Assembly (NCBI RefSeq): GCF_030161375.1
Contig: NZ_BSSQ01000011.1
Span: 191,041-255,040, forward strand
Reading direction: 5' to 3'
Origin: Paenibacillus glycanilyticus
GTDB taxonomy: Bacteria; Bacillota; Bacilli; Paenibacillales; Paenibacillaceae
Length of the DNA stretch: 64,000 bases
The notes beneath the pieces were generated by a model. It saw nothing but the letters and a program-made list of their open reading frames with translations, was not told the DNA's origin and ran no database searches. Shown one piece after another: positions 42,894-52,243 of the stretch. Position 1 is the stretch's first letter, and the number at the start of each line of letters is the position of its first letter. The position numbers and the translations under genes are program-made.

Positions 42894-44636
42894 TTAGTTC
42901 ACGCTGCGGGATGGCAAGGCTTTGATCCGTTGTTCGTCCGGCGTGATGAATAGCGTTTTCTGGTGGTCATAAATGACGAATCCGGGTTTGGCTCCGCTTG
43001 GCTTGCGGACATGGCGGATGAACGTGTAATCCACGGGAATCAGGCTCGACTCTCTGGCCTGGCTGTAATAGCCGGCTAGCATCGAAGCTTCCTCAAGGGT
43101 GGAATCGCCAAAATCGCCGCCGCGGATCACGACATGCGATCCCGGAATATCTTTTGTATGCAGCCAGACGTCCGAAGGAGAAGCCAGGCGGTTCGTCAGG
43201 TATTCGTTTTGCGTATTGTTTTTGCCTACATAAATACTTGCGCCTTCGGATGAGGTATAACACATTAAAGTTGGCTTTGCGGGTTTTTTCCGTTTCGGTC
43301 CCCGTTTAACCCTGCTGCGAAGATAACCTTGCTCGACAAGCTCGTCCCGAATCTCCTCGATGTCCGCAAGAGAAGCATTGTCCAACTGCTGCAGAAGAGT
43401 CTCCATGTAGGCGATCTCGTTCCGGGCAATGGTCATTTGCTCCTCGACAACGGCAATGCTGTTCTTCTGCTTCGTATATTTGCGGAAATAACGCTGGGCG
43501 TTATCGGATGGAGTAAGCTGCGGATCCAGTTCGATCGTGACCGTTGCTTGTTCTTCATCATAGAAATTGATTAACTCCACCGACTTGTCCCCTCTGTTGA
43601 TCTGATGCATGTAGGCGGTCAGCAGCTCGCCAAGCACCCGGTATTTATCGGAGTCTTGTGCTTCCTCGATCGTTTCTTTATGCTTTTCCATTTTCTTTTC
43701 GTTTTTGGCTTTTTCGTTCTGAACAAACCGGATCAAATCTAACGCGCGTTGTTTGACGGTATCGCGCTCTGCTTTATCGCCGTAATAGGCTTCCAGACAT
43801 TCGCTTATCGTGCCGTAAGTCTCGGAAGAACCTTGAACGTGGGTAAGCGGCGTGATAGAAAAATAAGCTTTGCCGTTTGCGTCCGTTGCGATCGTCGGGG
43901 TATAAGAATTAGCCCGCACATCGTTCATTAGCGCCTGGAAGCTGTCCCAGAGGCTGCCGCTGCCATGATCCGCGCGGTACGCGATCTCCCTGGCTAGCAG
44001 GGGGCTTAGACCGCTGAGCGCGTTTACGAGCTGCTTTTGCGGAGCAAGAGCCTCTGCGCCTTCAGTTGCAGCAGAATGCTCGAGCGCCGCGTTAAACGCC
44101 GCTTCGCTGGCGAGACCAAGCGGATCCGTTTTTCCTTGGTCGGGAGGTGCCGTGTATTGGCTGCCGGGCATGACAATCCGGAAGGTGCTGATCGCCGGCG
44201 TAACATGATGGATCCCGTCATGAATCGTTCCCGCCACAGGGTCCATCAATATAATGTTGCTGTGCCGTCCCATAATCTCAATGACGATGGTCTTAAGGGA
44301 AAGATCGCCAAGCTCGTCGCGGTGGCGGACATCGATATGAATGATCCGTTCGCGTCCAATCTGGCGCACGGCCTCGATGGTTCCTCCTTCGCAATATTTG
44401 CGCATAAGCATGCAGAACATCGGCGCCTCAAGAGGGTTCACATAGGTCGCATTTGTCCAATGAACGCGCGGATAGGTCGGGTTAGCGGACAGGAGCAGCT
44501 TGCCCTGCACTCCGTTGCCGCGGATGCTGAATACCAGTTCATTGTCCGTCGGCTGATGAATTTTATGAATGCGTGCTCCCGTGCAGCGCTGAAGCTCGTC
44601 AACAATAGAGTGAATAACAATGCCGTCTAAGGCCAT
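42894..44636 (-). CDS. rqcH: Ribosome quality-control factor RqcH (NFACT family)
   Basis: 580 aa. Binds stalled 50S subunits with tRNA-Ala and adds C-terminal alanine tails that mark nascent chains for proteolysis; older name fibronectin-binding protein. The NFACT-N domain spans about 1-250 (MALDGIVIHSIVDELQ, ARIHKIHQPTDNELVF, EIMGRHSNIILMD). A long coiled coil follows (about 280-430, KNEKKMEKHKETIEEAQDSD). NFACT-R has SPSDVWLHTKDIPGSHVVIR. ATG 44636 is chosen: AAGGAG (44653-44648) is eleven bases before it and the product then starts as in known members. It is divergent from the Ca2+ ATPase gene, as yloA is from yloB in B. subtilis. Confidence 0.93.
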   Translation of the reverse strand: MALDGIVIHSIVDELQRCTGARIHKIHQPTDNELVFSIRGNGVQGKLLLSANPTYPRVHWTNATYVNPLEAPMFCMLMRKYCEGGTIEAVRQIGRERIIHIDVRHRDELGDLSLKTIVIEIMGRHSNIILMDPVAGTIHDGIHHVTPAISTFRIVMPGSQYTAPPDQGKTDPLGLASEAAFNAALEHSAATEGAEALAPQKQLVNALSGLSPLLAREIAYRADHGSGSLWDSFQALMNDVRANSYTPTIATDANGKAYFSITPLTHVQGSSETYGTISECLEAYYGDKAERDTVKQRALDLIRFVQNEKAKNEKKMEKHKETIEEAQDSDKYRVLGELLTAYMHQINRGDKSVELINFYDEEQATVTIELDPQLTPSDNAQRYFRKYTKQKNSIAVVEEQMTIARNEIAYMETLLQQLDNASLADIEEIRDELVEQGYLRSRVKRGPKRKKPAKPTLMCYTSSEGASIYVGKNNTQNEYLTNRLASPSDVWLHTKDIPGSHVVIRGGDFGDSTLEEASMLAGYYSQARESSLIPVDYTFIRHVRKPSGAKPGFVIYDHQKTLFITPDEQRIKALPSRSVN

Positions 44637-44794
44637 GGGGTATGTATCTCCTTTTGATAATGTCACTTACTATCATGCCATAGTTAAAGCAAAAACTTAA
44701 GTCTTTAGGTGGGATATTTTGCGGTTTGTCCGAATACATTTAGGCTTGAGAGGCTGTCCGAGAGCGCTCGGCATATACGGGAGGGAGTCGTACA

Positions 44795-47569
44795 ATGGAA
44801 CAAATGAAATGGCACCAAATGGAAGCGGGCGATCTGGCGAATAAGCTGAGCAGCTCACTTGGGCAAGGGCTGTCTGCATCGGAAGCAGATGAAAGACTGT
44901 CGAAGAATGGGCGAAATGAGCTGGCAGAGGGCGTACGGGTTTCACCGGTTGTACTTTTTCTAAATCAATTCAAGGATTTCATGGTTCTTGTGCTTATGGG
45001 CGCAACTCTTATATCTGGCCTTCTTGGCGAATATTTGGACGCCGTTACGATTGTAGCGATTATTGTCATTAATGCGGTTCTTGGATTCATTCAGGAATTC
45101 CGGGCAGAGAAATCGCTGAGTGCCCTTAAAGAATTATCAGCTCCTACGGCTAAGGTGATCCGAAACGGGGAGCAGCTCATGATCGCGGCAAAAGAATTGG
45201 TCCAAGGGGATATTATTCTCCTCGAGAGCGGCGACCGGATTCCGGCAGATATCCGTCTGATCGAGGCGAACAGCTGTTACGCGGAGGAATCCGCGCTTAC
45301 CGGGGAGTCCGTGCCCGTTGGCAAACATGCTGCTGCCATTAGGGAAGACGAGCTGCCGCTTGGCGACCAGCGCAATCTTGGCTTTATGGGCACGATGCTG
45401 ACCCGCGGAACGGCAAAAGGCGTCGTTGTCCGGACAGGCATGGAGACGGAAATGGGCAAAATCGCCGGACTCATCCAGCAGACCGAGTCGATGGAAACGC
45501 CGCTGCAGCACAGACTGGAGCAGCTTGGCAAAATTCTGATCGCGGTTGCGATTGGTCTAACGATTATGGTCGTTGTTGCCGGCATATTGCATGGACAGCC
45601 TGCTTATGGCATGTTCCTTGCCGGAGTTAGTCTTGCGGTTGCCGCCATTCCGGAAGGGCTTCCTGCTATCGTGACCATTGCGCTTGCCCTTGGCGTTCAG
45701 CGGATGATTAAACGAAAAGCAATTGTCCGTAAGCTGCCGTCCGTAGAAACGCTGGGATGTGCTTCGGTAATTTGTTCCGATAAAACGGGTACGCTGACGC
45801 AAAATAAAATGACGGTTACCAATCTATGGCTGGGCGGCCGCCATCTACAGATAACAGGCGAAGGATATGAGCCAAGCGGCGCTGCCTACGAAGACGGCGC
45901 ATTGGTTGACGTCAAGCACGATATATCCTTGAAACGCCTTCTGCAAGTTTCGGCGCTTTGCAATAACGCAATTGTCACGCAAACCGATCAACAGGACCAG
46001 AAGAAACGGAAGAGCAAGGAAGTTCAGGAAGAATGGGTGATGAAAGGCGATCCTACGGAAGGGGCTTTAACCGTCCTGTCGGCCAAGCTGGGGATGTCCG
46101 CCAAATCGCTGGAAGGTTTGTATAAGAGGGAGAAGGAATATCCGTTTGATTCCGAACGGAAGCGGATGAGCGTTCTTGTCTCGCATCAAGGCGGGCGGGC
46201 TGTCTATACAAAGGGCGCTTCCGATGTGCTGATGGATTTGTGCAGCTATGTGTTATGGGACGGGAAAGTGGTTCCATTCACGGCTACCCTGAAGAAAAAA
46301 TGCGCCGAAGCCGCCGAAGGCATGGCTCAAAACGCTTTGCGCGTGCTTGGCCTTGCTTACCGCGATATCCGCAGCGGCGATGCAACGGAGACGGAAGCCG
46401 ACGTGGAATGCCAGCTTATATTCGTTGGCTTGACCGGCATGATCGACCCGCCGCGCCGCGAGGTGCGCGATGCGATTGCGACCTGCCGCCGCGCGGGAAT
46501 CAAGACGGTCATGATTACGGGGGACCATCAATTGACGGCCGAAGCCATTGCAAACCAGCTGGGCATTATGCCTCGCGGCGGCGTTGCGATGAGCGGCCGC
46601 CAGATTGAGAATATGACGGACGAACAGCTGGACCGCCATGTCGATAACGTATACGTGTATGCGAGGGTATCGCCGGAACATAAGCTCCGGATCGTCAAAT
46701 CGCTGCAACGGCAAGGTCATGTCGTTGCGATGACCGGCGACGGCGTGAACGATGCTCCCGCGATCAAAGCGGCGGACATCGGCATCGCGATGGGCATTAC
46801 CGGCACGGACGTCTCGAAGGAAGCTTCTGCGCTCGTGTTAAGCGATGATAACTTTGCAACAATCGTATCGGCCATCGAGGAAGGCCGGAGCATCTACGAG
46901 AATATCCGCAAGTTTATCCGTTATCTCCTTGCCTCCAATGTAGGCGAGATTCTGACGATGTTCCTGGCGATGATGGCGGGACTTCCGCTGCCGCTTGTGC
47001 CGATTCAGATTTTGTGGGTTAACCTGGTTACGGATGGATTGCCGGCCATGGCGCTTGGCGTTGACCAGGCCGAGAAGGATCTGATGCAGCAGAAGCCGCG
47101 TTCGGCAAAGGAAAGCGTGTTTGCGCGAAGACTCGGTTGGAAGATCATCAGCCGCGGCGTCTTAATCGGCGTTTGTACGCTAGGCGCTTTCTGGATTACG
47201 CTGAAGATGGCTCCGGGCACCGCCGCGGAACAGCTTACGAAGGCGCAGACGGTTGCTTTTGCGACTCTCGTTCTCGCTCAATTAATACACGTCTTCGACT
47301 GCCGCAGCTCGCGTTCGATTTTCCATCGTAACCTGTTGCAGAACCGTTATCTCGTGCTAGCCGTATTGTCGTCGCTGATTCTGATGATCGGCGTGTTGTA
47401 TATTCCGATGCTGCAGCCAATCTTCAAGACGGTTCCGCTTAACTTCCGCGAATGGTGCCTTGTCTTTGTAGCCGCGGGAATCCCGACCTTCCTGATGGGT
47501 ATCGGCAGCGTGCTGGGCACAACGAAACCGAAGAAAAAACCGGCTAAAATGGCGTTTAGAAACGTATAG
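44795..47569 (+). CDS. Calcium-translocating P-type ATPase (YloB type)
   Basis: Pumps Ca2+ out of the cell using ATP; P2A family. 924 aa with ten membrane segments. Motifs in order: N-terminal cation-ATPase domain, TGES (actuator domain), [18 protein letters not shown] with the transmembrane-4 Ca2+ site Glu, the phosphorylated Asp in [25 protein letters not shown] in the nucleotide domain, [21 protein letters not shown], and the C-terminal transporter domain. GGGAGG precedes the ATG. Its gene neighbour rqcH is divergent, as in Bacillus. Together with the antiporter at 31 kb the window carries two Ca2+ exporters. Confidence 0.95.
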   Translation: MEQMKWHQMEAGDLANKLSSSLGQGLSASEADERLSKNGRNELAEGVRVSPVVLFLNQFKDFMVLVLMGATLISGLLGEYLDAVTIVAIIVINAVLGFIQEFRAEKSLSALKELSAPTAKVIRNGEQLMIAAKELVQGDIILLESGDRIPADIRLIEANSCYAEESALTGESVPVGKHAAAIREDELPLGDQRNLGFMGTMLTRGTAKGVVVRTGMETEMGKIAGLIQQTESMETPLQHRLEQLGKILIAVAIGLTIMVVVAGILHGQPAYGMFLAGVSLAVAAIPEGLPAIVTIALALGVQRMIKRKAIVRKLPSVETLGCASVICSDKTGTLTQNKMTVTNLWLGGRHLQITGEGYEPSGAAYEDGALVDVKHDISLKRLLQVSALCNNAIVTQTDQQDQKKRKSKEVQEEWVMKGDPTEGALTVLSAKLGMSAKSLEGLYKREKEYPFDSERKRMSVLVSHQGGRAVYTKGASDVLMDLCSYVLWDGKVVPFTATLKKKCAEAAEGMAQNALRVLGLAYRDIRSGDATETEADVECQLIFVGLTGMIDPPRREVRDAIATCRRAGIKTVMITGDHQLTAEAIANQLGIMPRGGVAMSGRQIENMTDEQLDRHVDNVYVYARVSPEHKLRIVKSLQRQGHVVAMTGDGVNDAPAIKAADIGIAMGITGTDVSKEASALVLSDDNFATIVSAIEEGRSIYENIRKFIRYLLASNVGEILTMFLAMMAGLPLPLVPIQILWVNLVTDGLPAMALGVDQAEKDLMQQKPRSAKESVFARRLGWKIISRGVLIGVCTLGAFWITLKMAPGTAAEQLTKAQTVAFATLVLAQLIHVFDCRSSRSIFHRNLLQNRYLVLAVLSSLILMIGVLYIPMLQPIFKTVPLNFREWCLVFVAAGIPTFLMGIGSVLGTTKPKKKPAKMAFRNV

Positions 47570-47704
47570 TTTAACGGGGCTGCAATTGCGCAAATAGTAC
47601 AAATCATGATCGGAATTATGAATAGCGTTTCCCATTGCTTTGCGGTATGCTAAGGGAAAAATGATAGCTTATTTATCCATTGGCTGCAGCAAAGGGGGAA
47701 CACC

Positions 47705-48538
47705 ATGATGAACTTTACAAAAATGCATGGTTTGGGAAACGATTTTATCGTCATTGCAGGCGAACGGGAGCTGCCTGTCAATGTTGCAGAGCTCGCCGTT
47801 AACAAATGCAACCGGTATTTCGGGATTGGAGCAGATGGGCTGGTCTTCATTCTGCCTTCGGACGTCGCGGATTTCCGCATGCGGATTATTAATTCCGACG
47901 GCTCGGAAGCCGAGCAATGCGGCAATGCGATTCGCTGCGCGGCGAAATACATCTATGACAACGGGCTGACGGATAAGGATGAGCTGACGATCGAAACGAT
48001 TGGCGCTGGCGCGCAAGCGGTTCAGCTGCAGGTGTCGGACGGCAAAGTGCGGCAGGTGCGGGTGGACATGGGAGAGCCGATACTGAATGGTTTGCAGGTA
48101 CCCACGACGGTTGACGCAGAGCGTGTCGTCGAGCACCCGATTGAAGTGGACGGCCGGGAATTCCGCTTCACGGCGGTATCGATGGGCAACCCCCATTGCG
48201 TCATTTACGTTGACGATGCGGCAAACTTCGATCTTGCGACATGGGGGCCAAAGCTGGAGACGCATCCGATGTTTCCGCGCAAAATCAATGTCGAGTTTGC
48301 AACCGTAACATCCCGGCAGCATGCGGAGATGCGTGTCTGGGAGCGCGGTGCAGGACCTACGCTCGCGTGCGGTACCGGCGCATGCGCAACGGTTGTATCC
48401 ACCGTGTTGAGCGGATTGACAGACCGTACCGCCGTTGTGACGCTTAAAGGCGGGGACCTGACGATTGAATGGAACGAAGCGGATAATCATGTATACATGA
48501 CCGGACCCGCGGCTGAAGTGTTCCGCGGCGAGTGGTAA
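47705..48538 (+). CDS. dapF: Diaminopimelate epimerase
   Basis: Interconverts LL- and meso-diaminopimelate for lysine and peptidoglycan synthesis. 277 aa. The two active-site cysteines are in EAEQCGNAIRCAAKYI and GPTLACGTGACATVV, with FTKMHGLGNDFIV at the start and SMGNPHCVIYV in the second lobe. AAAGGGGGAA precedes the ATG; a second in-frame ATG directly follows. The yitJ-type gene follows after 19 bp, so the two form an operon. Confidence 0.96.
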   Translation: MMNFTKMHGLGNDFIVIAGERELPVNVAELAVNKCNRYFGIGADGLVFILPSDVADFRMRIINSDGSEAEQCGNAIRCAAKYIYDNGLTDKDELTIETIGAGAQAVQLQVSDGKVRQVRVDMGEPILNGLQVPTTVDAERVVEHPIEVDGREFRFTAVSMGNPHCVIYVDDAANFDLATWGPKLETHPMFPRKINVEFATVTSRQHAEMRVWERGAGPTLACGTGACATVVSTVLSGLTDRTAVVTLKGGDLTIEWNEADNHVYMTGPAAEVFRGEW

Positions 48539-48557
48539 AAAGGTGAGATGAATAAAT

Positions 48558-50456
48558 ATGAAACCGGATCTAAGTGCAATGCTTAAGCAGCGTATCTTAA
48601 CCGGGGACGGCGCAATGGGAACCTATCTGTATCAGATGGGGTTCCCTGTCGGCGTTTCTTACGAAGAATTAAATATGACCCGTCCCGAAGTCATTGAGGC
48701 TGTGCATAGCCGGTATTATGAAGCAGGCGCCCGGGTGCTGGAGACCAACACGTTCTCGGCTAATCTCGTTAAGCTTGCCAAATACGGCCTCGAGCCTGCG
48801 ATGGAGGCGATTAACCGCGCCGGAGTCCGGATTGCGAAAGCGGCTGCAGGCGCAGACGCTTACGTTGTGGGGGCTGTTGGTTCGATTCGGGCAGGCAAGC
48901 TGAAGGATGTCAAGGGCGTAGAAGTTGCGGAAGCCTTTGAGCGTCAACTTGATGCTTTGCTTGCCGAAGGGGTAGACGGAATTCTGTTTGAAACGTTTTA
49001 TGAGGTTGACGAGATGCGCCTTGCATTAGGAATCGCAAGAAAAATGACAACCCAGATGCCGGTAATCTGCCAGTTTGCGGTCGAAGATGCCGGTCGTACC
49101 CTGGACGGTACCGGTTTGATTGACGCTTTCGCCATGCTCAAGGATGAAGGGGCTGACGTCATTGGTTTCAATTGCCGCAGCGGTCCAAACGGGATCATGC
49201 GCGCGGTAGACGCAATTGGCGGTTCTATAGAGCTGCCGTTGTCCGTTTTTCCGAATGCCGGCATTCCGGATTACGTAGACGGCAAATACGCGTATACGGC
49301 AGGACCGGAATATTTTGCCGAGACCGCATTGCGGTTTGCGGACCGCGGAGCTCGGATTATCGGCGGCTGCTGCGGAACGACACCCGAGCATATAGCGGCG
49401 ATGGCAAAAGCGCTGGAGAACTACAAGCCGCAGCATGACGCAACCGCCGTAGTTGTCGCGGATGCACCTTTGGCAGAAGTCATTGTAATTGACGAACCGT
49501 CTGAAGTGGTGATGAATGCGACAGGAGACCGCACGGGCGAGGCGAATTTTCCGGAACCATCTCTTATAGAGCTCGTACAAGTAAGGCATACGGTCATCGT
49601 TGAGCTGGATCCTCCGCGCGATCTGGATATCTCGAAGTTTATGGACGGAGCCGCTGCTATCAAAGCTTGTGGTGTCGACGCCATCACGATGGCGGATAAT
49701 TCGCTTGCGGTTACGCGCATGAGCAATATGGCATTGGCCGCGCTTGTGAAGGAAAAAGTCGGGCTTCGCCCGCTTGTTCATATCGCCTGCCGCGATCGGA
49801 ATCTGATCGGCACGCAATCCCACATGATGGGGCTGGACGCGCTGGGCATCGATCATGTGCTGGCCGTAACGGGTGACCCTGCCCGGTTCGGAGATTTGCC
49901 GGACTCGAGCTCGGTCTATGATCTTACTTCATTTGAGATGATCCGGATGATCAAGCAACTGAACGACGGGATTGCCTTCTCGGGCAAGCCGCTTAAGCAG
50001 AAGGCGAATTTCGTCGTTGGCGCCGCTTTTAATCCTAATGTCAAGCATCTGGACAAGGCTGTGCAGCGGCTCGAGAAGAAAGTGGCTGCCGGTGCGGACT
50101 ACATAATGACACAGCCTGTCTACGATCCGGTACTGATCCAGAAAATCGGCGAAGCGACAAAGCATCTGCCCATTCCCTTGTTTATCGGCATTATGCCGCT
50201 GGCTAGCGGCCGCAATGCGGAATACCTGCACAACGAAGTTCCCGGCATTCAATTATCCGATGAAGTCCGGAAGCGGATGGCGGGCTTGGAAGGCGCCGCG
50301 GGCAGGGCGGAAGGGATACGGATCTCGCAGGAGCTGCTCGATGCGGCCGTCCGGCATTTCAAGGGAATTTATTTCATGACGCCGTTTATGTTCTACGATA
50401 TGGCCGTTCAATTAACGGATTATGTTTGGGCAAAAACAGGGGTACAAAGACATTAA
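48558..50456 (+). CDS. yitJ: Bifunctional homocysteine S-methyltransferase / methylenetetrahydrofolate reductase
   Basis: 632 aa fusion. The N-terminal domain (about 1-290) is a homocysteine-binding methyltransferase barrel: GDGAMGTYLYQMG, ETNTFSANLVKL, the Cys of GFNCRSGP and the GGCCGTTPEHI pair as zinc ligands. The C-terminal domain (about 330-632) is an FAD-type methylene-THF reductase barrel: TVIVELDPPRDLDISKFMDG, LVHIACRDRNLIGTQSH, VTGDPARFGD, ITQPVYDP-like MTQPVYDP. The fusion corresponds to B. subtilis YitJ and couples methyl-folate formation to methionine synthesis. It starts at ATG after AAGGTGAG. Confidence 0.94.
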   Translation: MKPDLSAMLKQRILTGDGAMGTYLYQMGFPVGVSYEELNMTRPEVIEAVHSRYYEAGARVLETNTFSANLVKLAKYGLEPAMEAINRAGVRIAKAAAGADAYVVGAVGSIRAGKLKDVKGVEVAEAFERQLDALLAEGVDGILFETFYEVDEMRLALGIARKMTTQMPVICQFAVEDAGRTLDGTGLIDAFAMLKDEGADVIGFNCRSGPNGIMRAVDAIGGSIELPLSVFPNAGIPDYVDGKYAYTAGPEYFAETALRFADRGARIIGGCCGTTPEHIAAMAKALENYKPQHDATAVVVADAPLAEVIVIDEPSEVVMNATGDRTGEANFPEPSLIELVQVRHTVIVELDPPRDLDISKFMDGAAAIKACGVDAITMADNSLAVTRMSNMALAALVKEKVGLRPLVHIACRDRNLIGTQSHMMGLDALGIDHVLAVTGDPARFGDLPDSSSVYDLTSFEMIRMIKQLNDGIAFSGKPLKQKANFVVGAAFNPNVKHLDKAVQRLEKKVAAGADYIMTQPVYDPVLIQKIGEATKHLPIPLFIGIMPLASGRNAEYLHNEVPGIQLSDEVRKRMAGLEGAAGRAEGIRISQELLDAAVRHFKGIYFMTPFMFYDMAVQLTDYVWAKTGVQRH

Positions 50457-50479
50457 ATCGTCCGTTTTCGCATTTTCTC

Positions 50480-50508
50480 TTGTTCGTTTCTTCAAAATCC
50501 ATTAAAAT
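50480..50508 (+). promoter_or_regulatory. Candidate promoter of the remA leader
   Basis: TTGTTC (50480-50485), 17 bp, TAAAAT (50503-50508). Predicted start near 50515, leaving about 245 bases before remA. Confidence 0.5.
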
Positions 50509-50514
50509 ATATAA

Positions 50515-50630
50515 CAATGGATCGGGCTGCCTGTTTGGCCCACTTCTTTGTTTGCGGGACAGGCAGTGAACAGAGCAGCGGGGGAGCAGGCGTGAAGGCG
50601 CGGCGCGAAACGTATGCTCCGGACTTTTTT
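50515..50630 (+). ncRNA. Structured noncoding stretch with internal terminator: candidate attenuator leader or small RNA
   Basis: The 303 bases between yitJ and remA hold no convincing gene. CTGCCTGT (50527-50534) pairs with ACAGGCAG (50559-50566). GGAGCA (50583-50588) pairs with TGCTCC (50615-50620), enclosing a GC-rich loop with GGCGCGGCGCG, and is followed by GGACTTTTTT. This looks like a terminator about 115 bases after a candidate promoter. It may be a regulated leader of remA, an independent small RNA, or just the terminator of yitJ. It matches no riboswitch class I know. A 41-codon ATG frame (50517-50642) has no ribosome site. Confidence 0.4.
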
Positions 50631-50759
50631 CGTCAACAATAGTGCAATGGTTCTGTCGTTATTTGGCAGGATGCAGCAATTCATCAGGGTCCAATACATT
50701 TATAAATAGATCTAATTCATTCGGGAGTTGCACGAGGAAGACCGGAGGGGGAACCTGAC

Positions 50760-51020
50760 TTGGCTATTAAACTTATTAATATCGGCTTCGGCAATATTGT
50801 TTCGGCCAATCGCATTATTTCAATTGTAAGTCCGGAGTCGGCACCAATTAAAAGGATTATTCAAGAAGCACGTGACAGACATATGCTGATTGACGCGACT
50901 TACGGAAGACGCACGCGTGCTGTTATTATTACGGACAGCGACCATGTCATTCTATCGGCCGTGCAGCCAGAGACGGTTGCACATCGTTTGTCGACCAAGG
51001 ATGACGATAACGACGAATAG
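50760..51020 (+). CDS. remA: Extracellular matrix regulator RemA
   Basis: 86 aa DNA-binding protein that in Bacillus activates biofilm matrix and osmoprotection genes. The sequence is strongly conserved: [20 protein letters not shown], then [20 protein letters not shown] with the arginines of the DNA-binding surface. TTG 50760 is the start, eight bases after GGAGGGGG. The gmk and rpoZ genes follow in the Bacillus order, but the yicC-type gene that precedes remA in Bacillus is not here. Confidence 0.95.
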   Translation: MAIKLINIGFGNIVSANRIISIVSPESAPIKRIIQEARDRHMLIDATYGRRTRAVIITDSDHVILSAVQPETVAHRLSTKDDDNDE

Positions 51021-51033
51021 TACGGGGAGTAAT

Positions 51034-51651
51034 ATGGATAAGGGATTGTTGATTGTATTGTCCGGGCCTTCCGGTGTGGGCAAAGGAACGGTATGTTCCG
51101 TTCTTCGCCAGAAGGTGTCTGAGCTTGTCTATTCCGTATCGGCAACGACGCGGAAGCCAAGACAAGGCGAAATCGATGGCATTAATTATTTCTTCAAGTC
51201 AAAAGAGCAGTTCCAGGAAATGATCGCTAATGATGCCCTCCTGGAGCATGCCGAATACGTCGGCAACTGCTACGGCACTCCGCGCGATTTCGTGGAGAGC
51301 ACGCTTGCAAGCGGCAAAGACGTTATTCTAGAAATCGAAGTGCAGGGCGCTCTGAAGGTGAAAGAGAAGTTCCCGGAAGGCGTGTTTGTATTCCTGCTTC
51401 CGCCTTCACTTGACGAGCTCAAGTCGCGTATTACGGGTAGAGGAACGGAAACGCAGGATACGATCAATAATCGGATGACGGTAGCCGTTGAAGAGATGAG
51501 CTTGATCCGTCATTATGATTATGCGGTTGTCAACGATGAGATCGATGCAGCCTGCCATCGTATTCAAAGTATTATTGTAGCTGAGCATTGCCGCAGAGAC
51601 CGGTATTATTCGCACTTGGCGGATTTGCCGGCTGCTACCGAGAAAGTCTGA
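51034..51651 (+). CDS. gmk: Guanylate kinase
   Basis: Converts GMP to GDP with ATP. 205 aa. P-loop [13 protein letters not shown] near residues 10-22, GMP-binding [36 protein letters not shown] and the [13 protein letters not shown] lid region. ATG 51034 is 13 bp after remA, with GGGGAG before it. The frame is also open to an upstream start inside remA, which is not used. Forms a unit with remA and rpoZ. Confidence 0.96.
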   Translation: MDKGLLIVLSGPSGVGKGTVCSVLRQKVSELVYSVSATTRKPRQGEIDGINYFFKSKEQFQEMIANDALLEHAEYVGNCYGTPRDFVESTLASGKDVILEIEVQGALKVKEKFPEGVFVFLLPPSLDELKSRITGRGTETQDTINNRMTVAVEEMSLIRHYDYAVVNDEIDAACHRIQSIIVAEHCRRDRYYSHLADLPAATEKV

Positions 51652-51668
51652 GCGAGAGGTGAAGAATA

Positions 51669-51878
51669 ATGTTATATCCATCGATTGATGAAATGGTGAA
51701 AAAAGTCGACAGCAAATATACGCTAGTCGTTGCTGCTTCGAGACGTGCGCGCATGTTGCGCAACGGCGAGAAATCCGAGCTTCGCAATCCAAGATCCCGC
51801 AAATTTGTCGGTGTTGCTCTGGAAGAGATTTTCCACGATATCGTGATTGTTGAACAAACAGAGGGCAATCAAGACTAA
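51669..51878 (+). CDS. rpoZ: RNA polymerase omega subunit
   Basis: 69 aa; assists assembly of RNA polymerase through beta-prime. MLYPSIDEMVKKVDSKYTLV and ASRRARMLRNG are the family core, and KFVGVALEEIF the C-terminal part. GAGAGGTGA precedes the ATG, 17 bp after gmk. A strong hairpin terminator follows, which ends the housekeeping unit; in Bacillus coaBC would come next, but here it is about 6 kb further on. Confidence 0.95.
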   Translation: MLYPSIDEMVKKVDSKYTLVVAASRRARMLRNGEKSELRNPRSRKFVGVALEEIFHDIVIVEQTEGNQD

Positions 51879-51894
51879 TAAGACCAAATGAGAA

Positions 51895-51930
51895 ATAGGA
51901 TGGAGCGACGAGCTCCGTCCTATTTTTTTT
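51895..51930 (+). terminator. Terminator after rpoZ
   Basis: ATAGGATGGAGC pairs with GCTCCGTCCTAT around GACGA, followed by a run of Ts. Confidence 0.88.
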
Positions 51931-52051
51931 ACCATTATAGAATTTCAACTTCTAAACGCGGTCGCTTATCTTCGAATGGCCTCGGTAGAGGTTTTCTCAT
52001 TTTAATCGCCTAAGACATGTCCGTTTTTGTTTGAAATAGATGTTTTCAAAA

Positions 52052-52090
52052 ATAAACAAACATGTTAACATATAAACAAACATAAACAAA
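52052..52090 (+). promoter_or_regulatory. Tandem operator-like repeats upstream of the DeoR gene
   Basis: ATAAACAAACAT occurs at 52052-52063 and 52072-52083, and ATAAACAAA again at 52082-52090: spacings of 20 and 10 bp, that is on one face of the helix. The palindrome ATGTTAACAT (52062-52071) lies between the first two. Such direct repeats are typical of DeoR-family operators, and the DeoR gene is 150 bp downstream. Confidence 0.55.
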
Positions 52091-52112
52091 TCTAAATCGG
52101 AGGGAAAACAAA

Positions 52113-52142
52113 ATGACTCGCAAGTTATGGGATTCCTGTTAA
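52113..52142 (+). pseudogene. Nine-codon relic of a lost gene, or leader peptide
   Basis: GGAGGG (52099-52104) is followed nine bases later by an ATG and the codons MTRKLWDSC, then TAA. The ribosome site and start look genuine, and the operator repeats lie just upstream, but the frame stops at once. It is most simply the 5' end of a gene whose body was deleted. Because rhamnose dissimilation genes carry a DeoR regulator and produce lactaldehyde and lactate, a rha gene is one guess. A regulatory leader peptide is the alternative. Confidence 0.4.
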
Positions 52143-52243
52143 TCCGGCACCATTTCCTTTTGATTTCGTTGTATATTGGGCAGCTTGGCCTTAAAATATC
52201 GATAGGTGTGGAAAATATAAGAAGTTAGAGAAAGAGGTAGGCT

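Noticed and set aside
50517-50642. A 41-codon ATG frame in the gap upstream of remA
   Set aside because: No ribosome site, and the stretch is dominated by two RNA stems and a terminator.
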